The position numbers and the translations under genes were made by a program. 64,000 nucleotides of DNA, taken from assembly GCA_001414485.1 (NCBI GenBank), contig LLEY01000235.1:1-64000 (forward strand), written 5' to 3'. Position 1 is the stretch's first letter. Each line of letters starts with the position of its first letter. Under the pieces are notes generated by a model. It did not search any database. It was not told where the DNA came from and saw only the letters and a program-made list of their open reading frames with translations. Below are positions 10,887 to 20,742 of this stretch, piece after piece. This DNA is from Calycina herbarum (Eukaryota > Ascomycota > Leotiomycetes > Helotiales > Pezizellaceae).

Positions 10887-11741
10887 GCGGAGAAAAACTT
10901 GCGTCCTCGGACATTGCGAGCATCGGAATGTAAAATGGCACCGAAGCTGAGAAGAAGATGCAGTAAGATCAAAAAGAGCATAATAACGGGAGGAATGGAA
11001 ATAAGACTGTGGCGTATATATTTTAATGATCTTGAGTTTGCATTCTTCAGCAGGCATTTCGACCAAACGAAACGAATGAAGATTTTGATGGACCAAGTTC
11101 ACTTTTTACATTATGACGGGTCATGTGCTATTGCTTTTACAATATGGACATGCCAATATTTCTCCAGGTTTGACTGGTTCAAAATCAAGTTGGATCATCT
11201 TCATCGACGTTAAGTTCTTCAAGGTCGACTAAAAAACGCTCTTTTGCTGGCTTCTCGCTCCTTGAAATGGATCATTTTTTCATTTTTTCCACAACGCACC
11301 TCACCACGGGCATGCGGATTTAAAGGGCTAGTCATACTATTTATGCCTGGCCCTTGTAAGGGCTGGTGCACCCACATTGGTGATTTCTTGGGTTACACAA
11401 CATGATCAGCATGCATGTACAACACACGTTGCTTCTGGTCGCTCCCTGCCATCTTCCTCGCCCATCTCTAGGGGTAATAAACTAGCTTCGGAAGCCAGGC
11501 AACTACAGTCGGGCGCCGCCGGCTAGTAATGCTCAGCCAGCCTTACAATCAATAATATCTCAGTACGGCCAGGCAGAGCGTGTCAGCTGCGGTTGGTAGC
11601 TGCGGTTGGTTGGTAGCTGCGGTTGGTGCTTGAATAGATATATAAGGAACCCAATCTCAAGTTTGGGTCCAAACCTCTCTATACCTACAATTGTCAATAG
11701 GTACCTATATGAACTGCTGCTCACTAATATTTTGCGGGCAG
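10887..11741. other. intergenic region with short repeats and a lost 5' exon
   Basis: No supported gene. It holds a tandem AGCTGCGGTTGGT repeat (about three units, 11,587–11,628), a TATA-like TATATAAGG at 11,638–11,646 and the acceptor of the following methyltransferase remnant. Open frames here are short and unlike known families. Confidence 0.4.
11510..11518. promoter_or_regulatory. CGG-N3-CCG inverted repeat upstream of methyltransferase remnant
   Basis: CGGGCGCCG preceded by T, one mismatch from TCGGN3CCGA, about 230 bp upstream of the coding homology of the next gene. Confidence 0.4.
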
Positions 11742-12428
11742 GCTTGCGGCTCTGGCGCTGTTACCAGCACCATCTTGGAGCAGAATCCTACCAACATCAC
11801 CATTGATGCCACTGATGTCAATGAACAGTTTGTGGCTGGATGTGCTGCCCTGGCGGAGCAGAAGAAATGGCCTGTTACCACTGCAGTCATGTCCGCACAA
11901 GAATTGACTTTCCCCAACGACAAATTCACACATTCCTTCACCAGCTTTGCTTTCCACTGCTTGGGAGACCATGACACGGCAGCAAAGAAGATCTATCGCA
12001 CATTGAAGCCTGGAGGCACTGCAATTGCCTCTATCTGGATCTACATGCCGCACGTTGATGCATTGCAGCATGCTCACTGGCGTACGCGCGGAAAAGAGGG
12101 TCCAATGCCTGCTTTATTGCCTCTGGAGGGCTTCCAGGAGAAGGATTTGAGAAAGGCGCTGGAGACAGGTGGTTCTGCCCCCGTAAATATTACCTGTTCT
12201 GAGAAGGATTGCTTTTTGAAGATCACAGACCTCAAGCGATGGGCACAGTTGGCTTGGAGCTATCTGGGAACTTTGCCGACGGGGTGGACTCAGAGGGACG
12301 AGGATAAGTGGGACGAGGCTGTTTCGGATATTGTTGAACGGCTCGAGAGTGGAGATGGAATTTCCAAGAACGAGAAAGGCGAGACGGTTTTGAGAATGGT
12401 TGCCTGTGTAGCGATTGCAAAAAAGTAG
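11742..12428 (+). pseudogene. class I SAM methyltransferase lacking its 5' exon
   Basis: Coding homology starts at a splice-acceptor-like GCGGGCAG|GCTTGC (11,741/11,742) with the SAM motif ACGSGAVTSTIL and runs to a stop at 12,426–12,428. Seen: DATDVNEQF (acidic residue after beta 2), LKPGGTAIASIW (post-motif III) and the C-terminal region WAQLAWSYLGTLPTGW shared with the paralogue at 14,917–15,794. The paralogue has about 60 further N-terminal residues; I find no exon supplying them upstream. The in-frame ATG at 11,691 reads through the acceptor and gives unrelated residues. So the gene is 5'-truncated or its first exon is unrecognisable. By its glycine-rich motif it resembles ubiE-like enzymes such as the thiol methyltransferase GtmA/TmtA of the gliotoxin pathway; this is inference. 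Confidence 0.6.
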
Positions 12429-12770
12429 TTTAACGAACATGCGATGCTACTTTTGGAGTTCAATGTTGTAGAAGCTAGTCCTTACGACACCTTGTAAGCG
12501 GGCTTTGTTTTGTGCGGGCATTTAACGAATAAAGCAAGTTTTATCATCCGGAGTCATACAAGACTCTTCTACCAACCAGTATCCGTGGGTGTGACCCAGG
12601 TTTTTTGGGATACATCCCTTCTACGTTACTTTTGTATGCACCCACCTTCTGCTCATGGTGGGTGTTTTGAGGGCTCATTTGCTCAGAAAGTAGGGATATT
12701 TGATTGCAACAAGCCCATAGTTGTATCTGTTTGGAAGTGGGTAGACAGGTAATAGATAGTGACCAGTAAT
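12429..12770. other. short intergenic stretch
   Basis: Between the 3' ends of two convergent methyltransferase remnants. I see nothing else in it. Confidence 0.4.
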
Positions 12771-13693
12771 CTATGTAGGGTTTCGACCCCAGACAGCAAG
12801 AAAGTCAAAATAAGCACCTCTCTCTTCCAACTCCTTCTTGACTTATGTGGGGAACTCATTTAACTCGTCCTCGCTCATGTCAATACCCGGCTGCCCTATA
12901 TAATTGTTAAAATCTGTTGTCTGTCAAACTTAGAATTGATTAAATACGAACCCTTTGTAAAATCCCTCAAACCAGCCGCGGCTGTCACCAAATGTGCAAC
13001 GCTTCTGGAAGCCACCTCCTCATCAGTACAGGCTGCATCATATGTAACCGGAATAATCCTTTCATGAATGTCATCTAACTCAGCATCTTCAAGCCACCGC
13101 TTCATTGGTTTTGCATAATCAAAGCCGACCCCCACCATTTCAAGGAAGCGCCTCATCATGCTCCCAAACTGCTATATGACAGGCCCATTCGTAGATACAC
13201 CGGTAAAATCAGCCTCTAATAGTTCAATTCATCCACCAGAGTTAAGAAGTGCCATGGGTCTGGAGACGCAGTCTTGCAGTGAATGCTTTCCGGCTCCGGC
13301 AAGAGTCAAACGCTGATGTACGTAGTCAAATGATGAGTTCCAACTGATGGGCCAATCTTGTGTTATAGACTGTATACGGAGTTCAAATCCTGAAGGAAGC
13401 GTTCTCGGAAAGAAGGAGGAAACAATGTCGGTGCCGATATAGGTATTAGGATTCCCGACAGACTCTTGTAATTCACGCAGCCAGACACCTGGTTATAATA
13501 CTAGTCAGTTACTTGTATCTTTGTATCTGGGAGTAAGATATTGTTATCTATTACCACCTGCAGTTCCGGAATCAAGAACGCGGAGATTAGGTGTCGAAAA
13601 ATCTATGGGTGCCAAGGATAAAGTTCCTATTACTCTCCTTAGAATGAAATGTTGATCCGAAAGTCTATCAAGTTCCCCTTTATTTCCTTCCAT
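12771..13693 (-). pseudogene. LaeA/GliN-type methyltransferase pseudogene (MT-B)
   Basis: Paralogue of MT-A. From ATG 13,693 the exon pattern is the same: exon 1 ends in LRVLDSGTAG near 13,565, exon 2 runs GVWLREL, YIGTDIVSSFFP, FDYVHQRLTLAGAG, then the KPGG-like region SGG*IELLEA, and the last exon (from about 12,900) ends AVWGRNP. Three in-frame stops are visible: TGA in place of Trp in SGGW near 13,225, TAG near 13,168 after NGPVI, and TAA (probably from CAA) near 12,847. All are G-to-A or C-to-T type, as RIP or neutral decay would give. The SAM motif itself is intact, so decay is recent. The upstream region keeps a CGG-N3-CCG site. Confidence 0.75.
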
Positions 13694-13881
13694 TATATAT
13701 CTTTCCTCGTCACTTGATTTGTCTATCTCGATAGCTATATTCCTCGGGAAGGTATATTTGAAGAATGTTACCTCGAGGGATGAGTTTTGAGAATACGTAA
13801 AGCTTTAAGCAATACAGAGTCGTGATGGTTACCGGTGGCCTCCCCGCATGATCGGATGCCAAAAGGAGCCAGTGAGAGACC

Positions 13882-13890
13882 CGGACGCCG
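13882..13890. promoter_or_regulatory. CGG-N3-CCG inverted repeat upstream of MT-B
   Basis: CGGACGCCG about 190 bp upstream of the MT-B pseudogene start. Confidence 0.35.
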
Positions 13891-13960
13891 TCAGGATTTT
13901 CGCTGCGTAAGATATTATAAATAATGAACGGTCGTTTAAACAATTGCAATTCTATGTGGA

Positions 13961-14576
13961 CAGTGTGAGAAATGATTAGATTAGATTAGATTGAAGGCTA
14001 TTAATCTAATCTAATCACTATTAATCTGATTAATAATTTGATTAACTTACTAATATATACACGTGACCGGGCCGGGGGTATCGGGGCTCGGACTGAGGCA
14101 TCGGAGTAGGGTTTCAGGACCTTCTTTCTACTCTATTCTACGTAACTTCTTTAATAATAGCCTTAACAAATTAGCTATTAATTATATAATAATAAATATA
14201 AGCTCTTACTATATACTGACCCTACTCTGCTTTAAAGAAGAGAGTTAAAAGAGAAGTAAGTAACTATTTATATCTTTTATATAGTAAGATTCTATACTAA
14301 CTTAACTTAAAAGTTCTTTTCTTTAAGTTGGTAGAAAATTAATAAATCTAACTATTCTATATAGAGGAAGAGGCTAAAGAAGAGGAGCAAATACCAGATT
14401 TTAAGAATAATTACTTTATTATTAATTAACTAGATTAATTAGATTAATCTGATTAACAGAGATTAATTAATCTAATCTAATCAAAGGACCTGTTAATCAA
14501 AATATAATCTAATCTAATCACTAACCACGTTAATCAGATTAATAATCAGATGCATGATTAATCTTTGCTCACACTG
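13961..14576. mobile_element. non-autonomous hAT-like DNA transposon, 616 bp
   Basis: Ends are inverted: CAGTGTGAG…CTCACACTG. The 8-bp sequence TATGTGGA is directly repeated at 13,953–13,960 and 14,577–14,584, exactly abutting the ends; 8-bp duplications and CAGTG-type termini are diagnostic for the hAT superfamily. Subterminal zones are packed with GATTAGATTA/TAATCTAATC repeats on both sides, as hAT transposases often bind. The interior is AT-rich apart from a GC-rich patch near 14,065–14,100 and has no transposase; the longest frame is about 60 residues. It separates MT-B from the next methyltransferase gene. The perfect duplication suggests a fairly young insertion. Confidence 0.88.
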
Positions 14577-14584
14577 TATGTGGA

Positions 14585-14916
14585 GGTTTCAACAAGGGTC
14601 GACAATCAAGCGAAGAAAAATATCAGGATGAACCAACAACAGCCTACATTTCCGACGCAAGCGATCTGGTACATTTTATCTGAAAAGAGGGTTATTGGTC
14701 AATAATATAAGGAATTCACCAATATCTCAGACTTTGTAGGATAATTTATTTATTTACGAATAAATAATTACTCTTCCTCTTCAGCCTAGACCTATCCTTT
14801 TCCAGCTAATTTACCCCCCTTTTTCCACCCTTAGGAATTTAGGAAATAAAAGAAGAAATAAGAAGAGAGAGACCTTATTGTATAAATATTTCTAAATTAA
14901 TCAAAATTATTCTACA
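14585..14916. other. promoter region of the second ubiE-type methyltransferase
   Basis: A TATA-like TATAAATATTT at 14,880–14,890 lies about 35 bp before the ATG at 14,917. No other gene is seen. Confidence 0.4.
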
Positions 14917-15794
14917 ATGTCCGAGTTCCTTTACATTATTAACCAATTCCAGACTTTTCAGATAAAATACACCAGATCACCAAAGACGTTGACCTCTACG
15001 CGGAAATCATGCAAAGCTCCACCAAAGATGTTGCAAGATTCATATTCTCCCTTCTCTCAACGCGAGACTACTCCAATCTTGTTATTCATGATAATGGATG
15101 TGGCGCCGGAGAAGTCGCAAGCATGCTATTCGCATCACATCCATCAGCATCCGAATCGGCAAAGGGAGAAGCAACCGATATTGATGCTGACTATCTGAGT
15201 CGTTTCCAGGCCAGGATAGATAGCAACAAATGGCCAGTTCGCATCTCAAACATGGCAGCAGAGAGCCTTAGTTTTCCCGATGACAACGTCGATCTTTCGA
15301 TTGCGAATTTTGTTACTTTTCTTACACCACCGGATGGAGTACAAGCTGTTCGACACATGCACCGAATCTTGAAACCGGGAGGAAAAGCTGTTTTTACCGC
15401 GTGGAAGCGCTTGCCCCACGTTGAGCCAGTATACAAGGCACATTTAGCAACAAGAGGGGATCAGGGCCCACCACTTCGTGAGATTCCCCCACAGTGGTGG
15501 TTAGGTGCTCACCTTAAGCATGTGGCCGAGGAGGCGGGATTTGCGAAGGAGAAAATAAAATTGCAGGAGGCTACTGTTTACATTTTGGTTGAAGATGAGA
15601 GATTCTTGGCGCATGTCTTGTGGAGCTACTTGGGTCCTCCTGTTACGGGGTGGCTTGAGACAGATGGTCAAAATTGGGAAAAGGCAGTTGACACTATCTT
15701 GGAGTCTTTTGATGCTGTTGAAGGGTTTGAAAGACTTGATGAAGGGGGGTTGAAGATTGGATTGGTGGCAAATGTCGTTATTGCCGAGAAATAA
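14917..15794 (+). CDS. class I SAM methyltransferase, near-complete, one frame break near the N-terminus
   Basis: Paralogue of the truncated gene at 11,742. From 14,961 the frame reads DKIHQITKDVDLYAEIM and on through IHDNGCGAGEVASML (motif I), DIDADYLSRF, LSFPDDNVDLSIANFV, RILKPGGKAVFTAW and WSYLGPPVTGW to the stop at 15,792–15,794. The nearest sensible start, ATG 14,917, sits behind a TATA-like box but in a different frame. The two frames meet at a T4 run (14,955–14,958), so one base appears missing. Without that, translation would start at ATG 15,009 and lose about 30 residues of cap. Motif I is DNGCGAG where most members have DxGxGxG. GtmA/TmtA-like S-methylation is possible; the substrate is unknown. 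Confidence 0.65.
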
Positions 15795-16046
15795 CGAAGA
15801 TGGAAAACATTGGAGATAAGTAAGTGAAGAGAAGACAACTTTCATCACAAAGATTCAAAGATAGCCAGAACGCTTGATTAGGAAGCTGGAGCAGCCTATA
15901 CGATGCCCAAGTTAACCACACGCCGCGATGCTTATGAAACTCCCAGGAGTAAGAATAATGACGAATGCGGTAGGTACAATATGTTGGGTAGAATCATATG
16001 AGGGGCATGGTAGTTCCGCCGCCGAGATTAAGCGGCGTTCAAAAAC

Positions 16047-16057
16047 TCGGTTTCCGA
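16047..16057. promoter_or_regulatory. TCGGN3CCGA site in orphan module 1
   Basis: Exact TCGGTTTCCGA, the consensus form described for GliZ-bound gliotoxin promoters. A degenerate second site (TCCGCCGCCGA, 16,015–16,025) lies upstream in the same module. Confidence 0.5.
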
Positions 16058-16409
16058 GAAGCATCGTTTATTGTATTACGTGGACGATGAATTGAAAGAG
16101 ACTTTCTTTTCCGCCTCTTACTTGCAGGCTATTGCAGATTCGATGTGTGGATTGGATGGCTGCGAGTCCTATATATCTTCAGCAGTTGCAAAATTAAGGG
16201 ACTTGCTTGAAGAATGTTCTGGTTTGTCGTGAAGCTGGTAACTGTTGTTGGCTTTGGCTTCTTACTGTCCGACTGGTGAGGAGACTTCTTATCGTCGAGA
16301 ATCTTGATGTCCTATTGGTGGGGGCGCTGCTGGCTTAATCGCCAGTTCCTCGGGAGTGAGGCCTGAGAGGTCCGTTGTAATAAAAGTGAGGAGGAGGTGA
16401 ACGTAGTGA

Positions 16410-16442
16410 GTATACAGTAGGTATACAGTAGGTATACAGTAG
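16410..16442. repeat. 11-bp tandem repeat, three perfect copies
   Basis: Three head-to-tail copies of GTATACAGTAG between the two promoter-like modules. Confidence 0.8.
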
Positions 16443-16636
16443 TCTTAACTGGGCATGAACTTCAAGATGTGGGTACTGTGTGTTTTTAGAAAGAATACTT
16501 TTGGGATGTTCAGTTTCGGTTGATGAGTGATGGATTGTATCTGGAACACACGAAAAACAAGGCAGGGGCATTTCGAGCAGCACGACGTCAAGAGTGAGAA
16601 CGTATCAGGTGAGTTCATGCGCAAGTACATGGTAGT

Positions 16637-16697
16637 TCGGCTGCCGAAATTAAGCGGGCCATGAAATTTTCGAGGTTCAAGACACTTCGGCTCCCGA
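16637..16697. promoter_or_regulatory. two TCGGN3CCGA sites in orphan module 2
   Basis: Exact TCGGCTGCCGA at 16,637–16,647 and exact TCGGCTCCCGA at 16,687–16,697, 50 bp apart. Paired GliZ-type sites without a downstream gene. Confidence 0.55.
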
Positions 16698-16912
16698 GAT
16701 ATATTATTACTCACGTAATTTATTGCGATTAATTCAAATGAAACCCTCCTGTTGCCTCATGCTTGCAGCTACTTGCAGATACGACAAGTAGAAAGGAAGG
16801 TTGCAGTATTCCGCATCCTCAAATGAATGTCCAGACAAGGTACCAAAGATAGCAAGGGGCGATGTAACGCTTGCCAGTTTTCAATGCCCAAAGGCCTCCC
16901 TATTGGGCTCGC

Positions 16913-18130
16913 CTATTGTTTGCGACCCCATACAACTTGCAATGGGTATCCAGCCCCGCGATTTACGAACCCCTTCTCCAGATCGCCCTGCAAACTGTCA
17001 AGGCGTCATTTATTAAAAGACAGGGATTCTTGTGGAAAAACTACAGTGGAATGCAACCGTTAGCACTAAGTCGTTGGCAAAACTGACAGATAATCGGGCA
17101 GGTATTATGACAGAAGGTATATGTTTAGTTCAAGGATTGGCTTACGCTTCCCATGGCCGATTAATCCTCTCGCAACAACAGGTGTGGACCAAGCACCCTG
17201 ACGTTCGAGCTGTTCATTCTTATTGGATTTCCCAATCTGCATCGTGACAAGTCGTTCCTGGACATCAACGAAACCCTCCTCACGAAGCATGGGGGCGATA
17301 TCGCGCGCCAGTGTGAGGCTCGTCCCCATTGCCTTGAATATATCGCCTTGAATATATCGCGCATCAACCGGACAAAGGGCATGCATAGCGGGACCTTCGA
17401 TGTCGGTAAGGATGTTTTCGGCCTCAATCATTTGAATCCAACCGCCAGGCTTGACCACGGCTTGACAAGCGACGCGAGTCCCTTGGCAGCAGCTCTTGCC
17501 TCTGGCCCGGCGGCGACAAGAGTTAAGCGCTGATGGACAATGTCAAAGCTCTGTTCCCACTCCGTCAGCAGGGTTGTTTGATGACGTGGAGGTGATACGA
17601 AGTGCCGAGTGCCGAGTCTTTGGGAAACATGCTTTCGTCAATGTCGGTGCCCACGAAAGTATGGCCGGGAGAGGCATGGCGGAGATCTTCGATCCAGGTT
17701 CCTGCAAGTCCTGTGAGTTGGGGCTGAAGATCATGACGGGCGGGGAACGACACGCCGACGCGGGGAATTGGGGTGGGGGTGGGGTGGCATGCATGGGTCA
17801 AAGGGTGTGGAAGGGGAGGCGACACGGCGCGGGGAAGTGGGGGTGGCATGCAAGCAAGGGTGTAAAAAGGAAGGGTGGAAGAGGGAAGGGTGGAAGAGGG
17901 AAGGGTGGAAAAGGGAAGGGTGTAAGTGGAAAAGAAAAGGGAACATACCGTCCGCGGTCTCCAAATCAAGGATGCGTAAGCTGCCTGCCGAGAGAGGAAG
18001 CGGAAGTAACAACAGCATCTTTGATGACATAGTGTTGGTTCAACAGCCGATTCATCTCATCTGGGCTCGACATGAAGTAATCAGACCGCTGGGCATTCGG
18101 CCGCTGGAGGATGGGGGTGTCGGATGACAT
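16913..18130 (-). pseudogene. LaeA/GliN-type methyltransferase pseudogene with several frameshifts (MT-C)
   Basis: Third LaeA-type copy. From ATG 18,130: SSPDEMNRLL…, a frame break near 18,020, then LRILDLETADG and a long intron 1 (about 240 bp) carrying a minisatellite. Exon 2 has GTWIEDL, FVGTDIDESMFP, a missing base near 17,573, then FDIVHQRLTL. Another break at about 17,452–17,472 is caused by a short tandem duplication of GTCAAGCC, after which VKPGGWIQMIEAE follows in a new frame. A 14-bp duplication of GATATATTCAAGGC lies at 17,327–17,355. The final exon keeps VVWGRK but has stops. The many short tandem duplications suggest slippage rather than RIP. Not functional. Confidence 0.75.
17866..17930. 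repeat. 15-bp minisatellite in the intron of MT-C
   Basis: About four units of GGAAGGGTGGAAGAG, the last degenerate, flanked by further G-rich sequence (17,765–17,865). It creates long spurious frames rich in Lys/Gly on one strand and His/Pro on the other. Confidence 0.75.
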
Positions 18131-18763
18131 GTTTTCTTCTGGTTTTGAGAGCGGGCGCGCGCGTTTACGAAGCAGTAAGGAAGATGGTGTAAAGGTAGAG
18201 GTAGAGGTGGTGTAGAGGTAATACAGGTAAAATTAATTTATAAAAGAAAAGTAATGTTGGGTTTAAAAAGGATATATCCAATTTATTGGTCGTTGAACGC
18301 TACAAATTTGCGTGTATATATTGTTCATCTTCTGAGAGTTGTTTTAAAGTAAAATTTATTGAAATTTACACTATTTGCACTTCTAATTCAACCAGCCAGT
18401 GTGTTTATGCATTTATATATATATATATATATATTCTTAATTATTATCCATACACAGGTATAATACCTCTTCGTCATGCTTTTTTGTTCTGCTCGAGGTG
18501 GAGCCACCTCACCTCAACACCCGCTACTGTAAGTGAAGTGCCGTCTCTTTCCGTCTCTTTCCGTCTCCGCCTCTTTCCGTCGCCCGACGAGACAGACCGG
18601 CCGCGGCCGCCGCCAGCTGCCGGCTGCCGATTGTATCTGTCTTGGCTTTAAACAAGAGGAGGGATCTAGTCTTGCAAGTGCAATGAGCTTTGCAAGATAA
18701 AGAAAGTAGTGTTCAGCAGAAATCAACAAGATGCCACCTTTTTGAACCCTGCCTGCCGCGCCA
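18131..18763. promoter_or_regulatory. divergent promoter region of MT-C and MT-D with two CGG-N3-CCG sites
   Basis: Sites CGGCCGCCG (18,604–18,612) and CGGCTGCCG (18,621–18,629, followed by A). Also an (AT)n tract around 18,415–18,435 and repeated CTCTTTCCGT near 18,543–18,580. Both flanking genes are pseudogenes. Confidence 0.4.
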
Positions 18764-19495
18764 TGCCTCTCGATGATTTTACAGATGCAGATGCACCACC
18801 CATTGGCAGGAGAACTGATCCCTGCCGACCCCAGCACCAGCCAGAGGCTCCTCCATCAACACAAGGTTGTCATCGATGCCTGAGGTGGGAGTCTCGTTCT
18901 CGCGCCCATTGACCTTTCCTAATCCAATCTCAAGATTCTGGATTCGGGCACGACGGACGGTATGTCTTGTCACGTTTCCCCAAGTCATTAAGAAAAGCAC
19001 AGCACAGCACAGTACTTATCAGCCATTTGATACAGGACATTGGCTGCAAGAGCTGCGGAAGGAATGCACCGCATCCCATCAAAACCACTATGTAGGGACA
19101 GATATAAATGCGAAGCTCTTTCCCCAAGATCACCCAGGCGACTTTACATTCTACACGCATAACTTTGGGCAGGCTTGGCCAGAGGCCGAACACGGTACCT
19201 TTGACTTTGTGCATCAACGTCTCTCCCTTCCTGGTGCTGCACCGCTTGCACTCTCCGATGCAGTTGAAAATGCCTTTGAGCTTGTTAAACCGGGGGTTGG
19301 ATCTAACTTATCGAAGCTGAACAGATCACGTCTGATTCCGGACCCGTTTTCTTGCAGTTTTTGTCGCTTGTGAGAGAGAAGTATGCCGAGAGGCTCAAGC
19401 AATGGCTTGACTGCTTGAACAAGCGGGTGCCGTCGACATCAAGGAGATATCAGTGGATATGTGTCGCGGGGCAACCAACGAAGATTAACTGTCTG
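18764..19495 (+). pseudogene. LaeA/GliN-type methyltransferase pseudogene (MT-D)
   Basis: Fourth LaeA-type copy. ATG 18,764 opens a polar leader, then the frame slips; the homologous reading LLHQHKVVIDA…LVLAPIDLS has two stops before LKILDSGTTD. A normal-looking intron (18,959–19,033, with CAGCACAGCACAG repeats) is followed by HWLQELRKE, YVGTDINAKLFPQD and FDFVHQRLSLPGA, then a frame break in the KPGGW motif near 19,293 and a stop. Remnant homology fades by about 19,495, so the C-terminal third is lost. A run of 12 G follows at 19,552–19,563. Confidence 0.7.
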
Positions 19496-19617
19496 TCATG
19501 TGCAAGGGTAGTTTGGCTGTGAAATGTCTGTGCGGTCTACAGACAATTAAAGGGGGGGGGGGGAGAGTACTGCGGGGGTACCAATATGGTGACATCGCGA
19601 TTTCCGGCCTCCTTTGC

Positions 19618-19626
19618 CGGTCCCCG
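19618..19626. promoter_or_regulatory. CGG-N3-CCG inverted repeat, GliK-like promoter
   Basis: CGGTCCCCG followed by A (CCGGTCCCCGA), about 180 bp upstream of the GliK-like start; one mismatch from TCGGN3CCGA. Confidence 0.4.
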
Positions 19627-19805
19627 ATAACAATATCAACGTGGCTGCTTCTTACCCCTCCGGAAAGGGAAAGACTTCGAAAGTTCTGCTGATATATATG
19701 GGAGGGGCATTTCGAATTCTGTTTTTGTTTACATATTTACTTGGAAAGTGATCACAACCATTGCCATTCCTACATCGCACCGGTTCATTCTCCGGGGCTC
19801 CTATA

Positions 19806-20682
19806 ATGGAAGCGAACCCCTCCGTCCTCGTTTAGTTTGGTACCTTGCTTATGGCTCCAACATGTCTTCAGCAAAGTTCACCGGGAGCCGTGGTATTGTT
19901 CCCCAAGCTATCGCACGAGTTCGGGTGCCGGGTCATATTTTGGCGTTCAACATCCCAGGCTTGCCATACTCTGAACCAACCTTTACCTCTATTGTACGGT
20001 CCAATCCCGCAGACATAGAAAAACCTGAGCTGCTAGGGGTGGCCTATCTAATCACCCAGGACCAATACATTCGCGTACTGGCTTCCGAAGGCGGTGGTAT
20101 TGCTTACGATGACATCGAAGTGAAATGTATTCCGGTGAGCGAGACGGACCGACAAATTATCGGCAGCCATGTTATGGTCAAGACACTGGGCCCCGCTATG
20201 GAAAGAAGCCCCTGGCCAAAGCCTAGCCGACGGTACATGGTGGGTCATTGGTTCTTGACAGAATGATATTCCAACTAATCTAACCCTCCTCAGAACATAA
20301 TACTGGCTGGTTCCCGAGAAATGCAGTTGCCACGAGAGTATCACCGGTTTTTGGAATCACAACCAGTTTATGAACCACCACTTAGTTGGTGGGGAAAAGT
20401 GGGCGCTGCTATCTTCCTGGCTATTTGGGGGCCAGTAATGGGTGCAATGGAAAAATCACCAATCTGAAGATGAAGGATGACGGGTGTGTACCAAAGTGGG
20501 TTGTTTGGCTCGTTCGTTTTACGGTCTGTTTCATTTGGCTTTCGCATGATGCATTTTTCGGGCCTGTATTTGGCAGGGGCGATGGCCATGGAGATTCGTG
20601 TTATCGTGAATCACCAGTTACTCAGAAAGGGTTGGATTTGGAGAGACAGTTACTACTATCGGAACTGAAAAACGAAAGTTAA
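19806..20682 (+). CDS. GliK-like gamma-glutamyl cyclotransferase, two apparent frame breaks
   Basis: Family of GliK, the gamma-glutamyl cyclotransferase-like enzyme that trims the gamma-glutamyl group from glutathione adducts in ETP synthesis. Seen: the substrate loop WYLAYGSNM, RVRVPGHILAFN, the catalytic Glu region VLASEGGGIAYDD, and a C-terminal hydrophobic part ending VFGRGDG. Intron 20,240–20,293 (54 nt) is clean. Two problems: ATG 19,806 is one base out of frame with YGSNM across a C4 run (19,817–19,820), with no other in-frame ATG nearby; and in exon 2 the frame breaks at an A5 run (20,451–20,455), after which the conserved tail (DDGCVPKWVVWLVR) continues in the next frame to 20,682. 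The enzymatic core is intact. Either real decay or homopolymer error. Confidence 0.75.
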
Positions 20683-20742
20683 TTGTGGCCATCTTCACTG
20701 AGACAAAATTTCCCCTTCAATCCTCCCTTTTCCTAGGTGTCT

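Larger units (their letters stand above)
15795..16912. other. gene-free region holding two copies of a promoter-like module
   Basis: No coding region supported. It contains two diverged copies (about 16,005–16,160 and 16,626–16,790) of a module with CATGGTAGTTC, ATTAAGCGG, a TCGGN3CCGA site and a tail ending TTGCAG…TTGCAGAT. No gene of matching orientation follows either copy. Confidence 0.6.

Noticed and set aside
14063..14248. 61-residue frame inside the hAT-like element
   Set aside because: Low-complexity Asn/Ile/Tyr tail from AT-rich sequence; no transposase similarity.
17496..18127. Overlapping open frames of 100–180 residues on both strands (Lys/Gly-rich, His/Pro-rich)
   Set aside because: They follow the 15-bp minisatellite and run antisense to or inside MT-C; no domain and no splice or start context.
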